A stretch of 64,000 bases of DNA, from NCBI RefSeq assembly GCF_963678635.1, contig NW_026971233.1, positions 126,001 to 190,000 on the forward strand, read 5' to 3'. Source of the stretch: Symsagittifera roscoffensis (taxonomy: Eukaryota > Xenacoelomorpha > Acoela > Convolutidae). The position numbers were made by a program, and so were the translations under genes. Of the stretch, positions 55,716 to 64,000 are shown in pieces. Position 1 is the stretch's first letter, and each line of letters begins with the position of its first letter. The notes under the pieces were generated by a model that was given only the letters and a program-made list of their open reading frames with translations, had not been told where the DNA came from and ran no database searches.

Positions 55716-57726
55716 CTTCCTCTGGTAGGAATACAGAAACCAGAAGTTCTGGGAAGAGACGGCGCTGGTTTCGAGCAAATCCTCTCGCACGAGTGCCATT
55801 CAGACTTACATGTTACCTCCAATTGACAATGGCGAACTGAGAGAGAGAGAAAGAAAGAAAGACTTTCGCAAGTATTGATCTGAAGCAAAAATTTTCTCAA
55901 GTTCGATTTAATTAACTTTCGATCCACTTTTTTTGTACTTTGATAGATAATGCCTGCCGCAAGTCAAAAACAGTGCGTGCGAGCGTTCTTACGGTTTATC
56001 TTGTCAATTGAACTCAGTGAGACTCAGATTTTGTTTCATCGGCTAAATTCACCAAGTCTTTCGAAAGCCAACCAAGTGGGCCTGCAGATAGTTGCCAGTT
56101 TGAAAGCCGAATGTATGGGGACAATTTCATTGACGAAAAATTGAAGGAACACCCAAAGGAACTCAGATCTAGACGGTAAAGCTGAGAAGGAAAGGTAATA
56201 TCAGAACTCCTAATGAAAATGGAGACAACCAAAATATCAAGCTTTAAGAAAACTTGTCGAAACCGCAGGATTTTCTAAAATTTACGGACAAGACTACAGC
56301 GGTACTTTAACGATATAAAGGATTATATAAATTTAAATGGCGAAAATTATCACCCACAAGATATCTCTCTCGTCTTATTATTGACTGCATGCGAGGGTCC
56401 CTATCTCATTGCTTCTCTAGTGGCAGTTTTTTAGCGAAAGACTTTTCATCTGCACTATACTTTTTCTTTAGATTACGTTCATCTAATAATATCGACGGGT
56501 ATGTTAGTCTAGAGGTAACGATTATGATTACAGAGCCAGGGCTCAGTGAATCAAATCTTCACCAATCGAAACTGTTTTTAACACCCAACAAAGTAAACGT
56601 GTATCAAAACTATCATGGCATAAAACTCCTTCTCTTTAAAAATTCTTGTAATTTATAAAACAATTTAAGGCTCCTTTTTAACAGTCCATTTCATAATTTT
56701 GTCTCGCATTTTAGAAAGGAGGCACCGGTTTCCCATCCTAAAAGGGTATATTTACAAAAATGATATGATAATGTTCCAAATTTTGCTCCCGGATTCCAAT
56801 GACACTGCCAAAGAAAACTATCTTAATTAATTCGCAGAGCATTTAGTTTTTATTCAGCTCAAATTTTCTGTTTTGGGGATTCCAATAACATTTAGTTGCT
56901 CTTTTTCTTTTTGCACACCTCACATTTGCATCAGTCTTATGTTGTAACGAGGGTTCTTACAAGAAATTATGTAGAACAAATATATTTGTCATAATCTACT
57001 TAGTCCGCATATCAATTTTTGTAACAATCCAAGAATGAGAATGAATTTTACTGTAACCTCACATTTTCCGCAGAAAAAACAACATGATCCGCCTTTTGCT
57101 GAAAAAGGAAGCTAGAAAAGAGAGGCTAGACTGTAGAACTTGACTTGCATGTTTTGCGGCACGGAGGTCTTCAGCGAATGCTGCAGAACCTCAGAGCTTG
57201 TGATGTCACCTCCATGCCAATCACTATTCCAAGCGAAGGAGAGCAGGGCAATGTTGGCGATAATCTTGGTGAGTGACAATATGTTCCTTTTAAAAAGATA
57301 CAAACCCATCTGTCTATGTATATTTTGAAATCAACCCAACAAAATGCATGTTTTTTGCTCGTATTCAAACTGTTTTATCATGAGCCAATTAGTTCAGTCC
57401 ACGTTGGCTCAACTAATTAGAATTATGACAACGACGACGAGGACGGCCCACCATAAAAAAGGTACAAGAAGGAATCAAACGAGCCGGATGCAACGATCTG
57501 GTATAAGCAGGAACCAAACGAGCCGGTTGCGGCGAACTGCAGCACGCCGGAATCAAAAGATGTCGAGCAGGAACAAATGGCAAATGTGTGCCAAAGGAGC
57601 CGGGGAGGGACCCGTATTGACAATCTATTTCATTTGTGAAAGACCAAACGCAGCCTTGTTTGTTTTATTTCTAACTAGAATTGTCCACCCACTAATCTAC
57701 AATTAAATCAACAGCACTGTTTAAGC

Positions 57727-58004
57727 ATCCAAACTCACTGCAAAACGACAAAATCTCCAAGGGTACTGCTACAGGTACTGTTGGTACTACAGGTACTGCT
57801 CCAGAAGTGACAAGTACGGACAATGAAGATACAATGAATATCATCGGTCTTTTGCTCATCGGTGGGCCAGCTGCGCAAAGTAGGATGGCAACGTTTCCCA
57901 AGGTACCGAAAGTACCGCGTCTGAGACCAGATCCTTTTTCTATCGTACCGGAGTTCATTTCGCCATTTCCTCTGCTTGACGCGGATCTGAGGACAGATCA
58001 TTGA
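57727..58004 (+). pseudogene. Possible exon in tandem unit 3, acceptor changed
   Basis: The same frame, but the acceptor-like TTTTAG reads TTTAAG here. Three conservative substitutions (H to D, L to V, I to V) against unit 1. Treated as a non-functional or non-coding copy. Confidence 0.2.
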
Positions 58005-58655
58005 CTTCCTCTGGTAGGAATACAGAAACCAGAAGTTCTGGGAAGAGACGGCGCTGGTTTCGAGCAAATCCTCTCGCACGAGTGCCATTCAGACTTACAT
58101 GTTACCTCCAATTGACAATGGCGAACTGAGAGAGAGAGAAAGAAAGATTTTCGCAAGTATTGATCTGAAGCTAAAATTTTCTCAAGTTCGATTTAATTAA
58201 CTTTCGATCCACTTTTTTGTACTTTGATAGATAATGCCTGCCTCAAGTCAAAAACAGTGCGTGCGAGCGTTCTTACGGTTTATCTTGTCAATTGAATCCA
58301 GTCAGACTCAGATTTTGTTTCATCGGCTAAATTCACCAAGTCTTTCGAAAGCCAACCAAGTGGGCCTGCAGATAGTTTCCAGTTTGACAGCCGAATATAT
58401 GGGGACAATTTCATCGACGAAAAATTGAAGGAACACCCAAAGGAACTCAGATCTAGACGGTAAAGCTGAGAAGGAAAGGTAATATCAGAACTCCTAATGA
58501 AAATGGAGACAACCAAAATATCAAGCTTTAAGAAAACTTGTCGAAACCGCAGGATTTTCTAACATTTACGCACAAGACTACAGCGGTACTTTAACGATAT
58601 AAAAGATTATTTAAATTTAAATGGCGAAAATTATCACCCACAAGATATTTCTCTC

Positions 58656-59140
58656 ATAATTATATTTAGTTCTGTTAACCAAAAAAAACTTTCCGCCTTT
58701 CTAGGATGGCCCTATTTCATCTTAGAAAGATTGACTATCTTTTACGCAATGATAAGCTTTTAAGGGTTTATTTTCCCTAAAAGGAATATACAACACATCT
58801 GCAATACTTACACAAGTCAGCAAGCGTAGCATGCACGTTGTTTGCAGGATTTTTTGGAATAATTTCAACCTCAAAGAATAAAATCTTTTTATACGCTCAA
58901 ATAAGTGAAAATATCAAAAAGTTATCAACCACACCAATTACATACAACACTCAAAATACAATACGAATACAACACCCACTGATCCACAATTACAAAACTT
59001 CCAAAATAACCACTCAATATCTTTACAATTACGAAATTGTAGACATACACCGATGTCAGATCACACCTCCTTAAATCATAGGTACCCACAAAACCCAGTT
59101 TCTCATATAGTAGTCCATCAACTAAACATAGACGACACGT
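58656..59140. other. AT-rich spacer, no gene seen
   Basis: Low-complexity sequence with no repeat partner found. The frame at 58838-59074 is Ile/Asn/Thr-rich and unsupported. Confidence 0.4.
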
Positions 59141-59890
59141 ATGAACAAATAAACGTCAGCCACATACCACTAATTTCCGTTGTCAAAACAACCATCTTCT
59201 TAACCCACGATTAGCCGCCAAATTGGATCCCTGAACCGCTCCCTTTCTTACTCATCCAACCCTCAACGCCAATCCATCCGTATTTATTTCCCTTTCTGAC
59301 CTCACCTCTTCCCCCTTGCCATCATTCACCACTAATTTGCCACGCATGAGTTCTGATGATTTTACAAACACTGTTTTTAACAACATTTTACACTTGAATA
59401 ATTCAGACATTGACACCCCAGATGAGTTCCAGAACTCCAAGCCCAGCCCGTCCACTTTTTCGCAACCACCCTTCCACTCTATCCAGACTCAAAGTCCCGA
59501 AGAAAAGTCCCCAGTCCCCTCCTCCTACCACCCCAATCTTTTCCCCTAAGGCGAATGGTCAACCCGACCGTTTCAGCCTTGTCACTGAAGATCTAGAGCA
59601 ACCTTGATAATTTCTTAAGCTTATAACATCAGCTTCAAAACAATGTCACTCTAACAATTCATAATGTAGCACACTCCGTACCCTACCCTCTTCCGAATGC
59701 TCGAACCCAGCCTCCACAGTAGAAGAAACCCGAGCTCACAGAGTAATCAAAGGAAAACACCCAAACACACAAAAAATTCCTCAACTCGACCACAATAGAA
59801 CGAAAAAAATTCTTAGTTATAGTTTACCCTTTTTTCCACAGTACTTATATAACCGAACGAATGACAACCAGTTGAACTACGTAGATCAAT
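59141..59890 (+). repeat. Direct repeat, right copy
   Basis: Matches 49858-50488 followed immediately by 51542-51683. The overlapping Pro/Ser-rich frame (59410-59607) is broken earlier than in the left copy by a short deletion near 59600. Confidence 0.65.
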
Positions 59891-61035
59891 TTAGCCTGTT
59901 CCCATCACTATCATGGACATCTCACTGTCAGTTGACAAACCCCTAGCACTCCCTTTGACGTTGAAAATTCGCGACCACTTATCATTCCCCATGAAAAAAT
60001 ACAACCCATCGAAATCCAAATTCTAGAATACATTCACAAAGCTAAATACAATCATAAATTATTTCAATTCATTAAAGACATCATAAGTATTCTCACCTAA
60101 TAATGAAGAACTTAATATCAGCCGATCACTCAAGATTCTATGGCGCCTCCCCTAATCTAAAAATGTCATCCGCAGGCTTGCTAAACTCCTCATATCATCA
60201 CACACCATTAACACTAAATTCTAACACCATTAACACCACCTAAAACAGAAAAAGACAAATAAAAATCAAAATTTTTTTTCCATGAACCTTTCAATTTCAA
60301 ATGAACAATTTGCAGTTTTTATTTGAAACAGAAACTTTTCAAAAGCCGTATTTTCAGAAAATTAAAGTTCCATTGCAGTTAGTTCATAGAAACTTCCGTA
60401 ATTTTATCAAAAAATTGCAGTTAAACTGAAAATACTAACCTTTTTACCTGACGCTTCTTTTGTAATTTTGAAATCTTCAACTGTCCATAAACCACACACT
60501 CTCTCCAAATCACGCAACTAGCACACGAAGAATTGTTTAAAGTACTAAGTTTCATGTTTCAAGTTTTCCTTGAAAACAACTCTAACTTGTTTATAAACGT
60601 TTCTGACTTTCTTTTGAGTCAGTTGGGAAAAATTATAATCAAACCAATGCAGCTCACTATCGCCACAAAACCAGAAGCTAGCAGCATGTCTAAGAAATAA
60701 AGTCGCACGGTAACTTAACCAGATTGAAACCAGATTAAAATTGGATAAGTTGTTTTTTTTGAAAGTCACTTTAAAGTTTTATTAAAACAAAATAAAACAC
60801 AAAAAGCCGAAAGACAACCCCAAAAAAAATAAATATATTTTTGAGAAAAGGACACAACTAAAAAAAGAGCGAAGACACGTAATAAAAAAAGTCACAAAAG
60901 GTTGAAAACATAAAGAGACCATAAAATTATAGCCCACTCATGGCCTCACCAACCAGAAGGACATCATGAGCATGTTCTATAGCCGGCCTTGTCCACTGCG
61001 CTCCAACCACTCTTTGTGACCCACTTCATATTTTG
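59891..61035. other. AT-rich sequence, no gene seen
   Basis: Long A/T-rich tracts (for example 60775-60860). The minus-strand frame at 60545-60769 has no recognisable motif. Confidence 0.4.
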
Positions 61036-62068
61036 GCCGAGAGTTGCTCTAGGGTGAGCAATTCTTTAAAAATAACCGAACTAAAATAAAATCGCTTTTC
61101 CGATAATAATTTAAAAGAATCATGAATAAAAAACTTAACAAACATGGTATAAATTCATAATGCAGTAAATAAAAATTTCTTAGAGCCCCAGGCACGAGCA
61201 GCAAAGAAGATGACACCTAGACTACTTTTCAACCCTGGAATGGCAAATCTAAATGGTTTGTTGCCGTATTCACGATTCTCAAGGATTTTGAATATGGACC
61301 CAACATCGCAGAAAAGGAAATACTTTGAAAGAGGCCGATGGCCATCTCGATGTTGAGTTCAAAAATCAATCCCATTCCCATGGCACTTCCCATAGAAAAA
61401 TCAAACTTCAACCTGCCTGTAGTGTCGCTCTAAACTTAAGGGAACCAATACATTATTGCATCGATCAGAAGTATTGACACTATCAGCTAAGACTGCCCAC
61501 AATCAACGAGACCAACTTTGAAACACACACGGAAATAATCTTCTTCCATCTAGTAGGAACAACTATATCTCTTCCTTCTTCGAAGAAGTCACTGCTCACA
61601 ACATCAGAAGGATTTTACATCACCCGTCCTTCACTACAAAAAACACTTGAAATCAAAAAATCTCTAAGCCCCGGATGGTTGGAACCAGTTCTAAACTAGA
61701 ATTTATAATTGGACAAAAATGTAATTCGGTATCTCTACAAAGTATTACTACTAACCGATTATGTTCCATCTATAATATTGACACTTATTTGTAAGTGCTG
61801 AAACTACTTGTAGTTTCAGCAACAGAACAATATGAATAAATTTTAAACTAAAGCTGTTCTCCTTCTGGATAAAACTCCAAGAACTAATACGCAAAAACCA
61901 GTATACGCTATATCGATTGAGAGTAGGAGATATAAGAAGAAGCTTGAGATTGGTATTAGACTAAGAAAATGCACGAATCTATCCAGCCCAAAACAAACTA
62001 GCGTGACGAACAGACGGTGTATCTTATCTGAATTTATTCTATGAGCATAACCAAAAGGTCATAACTCA
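61036..62068. repeat. Fifth, diverged relative of the 3-kb array's conserved block
   Basis: AGGGTGAGCAATTCTTTAAAA at 61050 and TTGCCGTATTCACGATTCTC at 61261, followed by TTTCAGCAACAGAACA and GCACGAATCTATCC, match the order in units 1-4. Related sequence leaves off after about 62045, where the inverted-repeat arm takes over. Confidence 0.6.
61895..62068 (+). repeat. Left arm of a 174-bp inverted repeat
   Basis: AAACCAGTATACG through GCACGAATCTATCC to AACCAAAAGGTCATAACTCA. Its reverse complement, at roughly 80% identity by eye, is 63827-64000. Confidence 0.75.
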
Positions 62069-63826
62069 ATTTGTCGTTTTATTCTTAGTTTTTGTTTACA
62101 TGGGCTATAGTTTTTTTCAAAAAACTTTTTAATTAAGTTGTGACAAAAATAAACTTGTCTCCGAGCGGGATCACTTTTTGATTGTATGAAAAACAGGAAT
62201 ATTGACTTAACGTTGAAGTTTTCGGTGTGTTCGATCATTTTTTACATCTCAAAGCTGGTAATGTGAAATTTTCAATATGTCTCTTTGAATAATTTCATTT
62301 AAATAGACGTACTGGTTTAAAAATGAATGGTTTCTTAATTCTGCGTTTTCCTTTAATTAATGATGGTGATTATTTAGTAGTTTTTTTAGTAGTTTTTTTA
62401 GTAGTTTTTTTGGTGTTTATCGAAACGTTTAAGTCCTGAAGTTCCTGTATTGTCGTGTTTGTAACTGATTCCGAGACTACGTTTTGCTTTTTCGAAAATT
62501 TTCTTTTGATGTTTTGTTTTTGTTTGTTAATATTGTGTTTTTACGTGTTTGTCTCTTTGATCTGATAAATCCTTTTGTTTGTTTGTGATGTTTAATTACA
62601 AGATCGTACCTTTCGTTTTCAAACGAACTACTATATAATATGATTGTTTGTTTACTGCCTAATTTGTCTCATGAAATAAGTTTTAGTATGAGGAATGCAA
62701 TAACTCGGGGGTTAGAGGTTATTTTTTCTTAAACTGTTGTTTCTTACAATTTTTGTGTAATTATCTTAACTTGGGAAATAGATTGTCGTAATTGCCGGGT
62801 TGAAGAGAAAGTATATCGATTCGTGAGAACGATTCCATTCTTTCTCGTGCTTATGTTTTAATATATGATGAACTTACTTAATATTACCTAGGGGTTGTGA
62901 TTTGTCATCAAGCGTTGTGGAATAGTTAATCAATCAACAAGGTTTAGGTATAATTAGAACACAGGTAGATCGTTAGACTCTATTTTATGACTTACTAAGT
63001 TTTCTAGTGTTTTAGCCTGGGTCATCTAAAAGGAGGGCTCAATCGAAGGACGAGTAAGCGAAGTTCTCACTTTATATCTTAATTAAAACGGTTAGTTTTT
63101 TCTAAAAGTTCTAATAGTCTTGGGTTGTTTATAAGTGTTAGAGAGTGAATCGACGTTTTATGTCGTTAGACACTTAAAAATAATGTGGTTGGGAGAACAA
63201 AATTGTTCTGATTTGATCCAAGTGAAGCCTTGATGATCAGAATTTAGGGAAATTAATTTGATTTGATTGAAACTGAAAATCCAAGGAAAGCCTTGATAAT
63301 GTGTTTTTTTTAATTATAGTGACTTCAGAAAAAACAAGGATAAGCCTTGATAAAATTTAAAGAAAAGTTTAAGTTTACAAAAGTTTAGTTCAGGGTTTGA
63401 ATGATATTAGTTTTTTGATTGCTGCCGTTATTCCTTAGAGGATGAAGCTGGGATGAGGAAAAGATAATGTGTGCAAAATTTTTCTTCAGATTATTTTTAT
63501 GTCAATAAATAAAAATCTAAATTCACTGTGTAAAAGATTTTAAATACAAAACTTCTTCTTCCGGCGTTTGTTTCACTAGCATATGATGAACTAGTCGGTT
63601 CCTTCTCATTAGTTTTTCACGCCTTGTTCTTGATCTTCTTGCAATACCTGGTAATTCTCGTATTGTTCGGAAAATTGGCGTAGACCTATTGAGTCGTGGA
63701 GACATTTCTATTAAATTCTCTATTTCATCTAATTTTTTTTTGCGATTTCCAATTGTCTAATTCTAATTTTAATTTTCTAATTCTAGGTTAATTAAGGTCT
63801 TGTTCGAGACTTATGGTCGCACCAGA
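62069..63826. other. Spacer between inverted-repeat arms
   Basis: 1.76 kb, AT-rich. It contains three copies of a TAGTAGTTTTTTT word (62378-62411) and three AAGCCTTGAT words (about 63225, 63289, 63342). One minus-strand frame (63523-63705, 60 codons, Arg-rich) is too short to support. No transposase seen. Confidence 0.45.
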
Positions 63827-64000
63827 TGAGTTATAACCTTTTGGTTATACTCATAGAGAAATTTCAGATAAAGTACACTGTCTGTTCGTCGCGCTATCTT
63901 ATTTTCGACCGGATAGATTCGTGCAACTTTTTAGTCCAATACCAACCTTAGTGCTATTCTCGTATCTCCTAGTCTCAAAAGATCTAGTCTATACTGGTTT
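63827..64000 (-). repeat. Right arm of the inverted repeat, cut by the window end
   Basis: TGAGTTATAACCTTTTGGTT to AGTCTATACTGGTTT, the reverse complement of 61895-62068. It may continue beyond the window. Confidence 0.75.

Larger units (their letters stand above)
51916..58655. repeat. Three tandem copies of a 2.23-kb unit
   Basis: Units begin ATTGACTGCATGCGAGGGTC at 51916, 54153 and 56380 (lengths 2237, 2227, about 2276). The copies look roughly 95% identical, with the 53280-53580 segment almost invariant. Each contains GA-rich microsatellite (for example 53606-53631) and small open frames on both strands. The third has an extra 60-70 bp near 57345-57420. No terminal inverted repeats. Confidence 0.9.

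Noticed and set aside
63523-63705. 60-codon Arg-rich minus-strand ORF
   Set aside because: Too short, AT-rich context, no homologous copy in the window.

Overview
This window is animal-type (most likely invertebrate) genomic DNA made almost entirely of mobile-element remains and tandem repeats. I found no host gene, rRNA, convincing tRNA or CRISPR array. There are no operons or ribosome binding sites, and the outer parts are AT-rich. The central coding block is visibly richer in G+C and written almost wholly on the + strand. A nematode would fit, but I cannot name the organism from sequence alone.

Left flank (1-4314): a worn relative of the central element's terminal repeat, a 347-bp repeat carrying a short minus-strand ORF, and a 25-bp tandem array built on a motif that also lies inside the terminal repeats.

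Central element (4315-33335, about 29 kb): it is bounded by two related repeats of 788 and 906 bp that face each other (inverted) and have TG...CA ends. Inside lie a truncated gag zinc knuckle, then a Ty3/gypsy-type protease, reverse transcriptase, RNase H and integrase (5.1-11.65 kb). These are followed by an overlapping frame whose product resembles a TARG1/OARD1-like macrodomain (11.58-12.06 kb). Next come two diverged tandem copies, A (12.5-20.8 kb) and B (22.3-32.35 kb), of a long accessory polyprotein. In order it has a helical/coiled-coil N-terminus, an SGNH (GDSL) hydrolase-like domain, a second alpha/beta module, helical modules, charged linkers and a large unrecognised C-terminal block. 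A third terminal-repeat copy (about 21.6-22.2 kb) separates A from B. Everything is broken by frameshifts, stops and deletions, so this is a fossil, but A and B together show the original layout.

Right half (33.3-64 kb): AT-rich repeats. From 33.5 to 49.86 kb there is a decayed minus-strand retroelement and four tandem 3.1-3.6 kb units with gag-protease remnants. From 51.9 to 58.65 kb there are three copies of a 2.23-kb unit, bracketed by a direct repeat (49.86-50.49 and 59.14-59.77 kb). The last 3 kb hold a fifth relative of the 3-kb unit and an inverted 174-bp repeat around a 1.76-kb spacer.

In the intact ancestor the parts would have worked as a retroelement: gag and protease for particle formation, RT/RNase H for copying and integrase for insertion. 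It also carried an unusually large accessory load (macrodomain plus esterase-like polyprotein) whose role is unknown.
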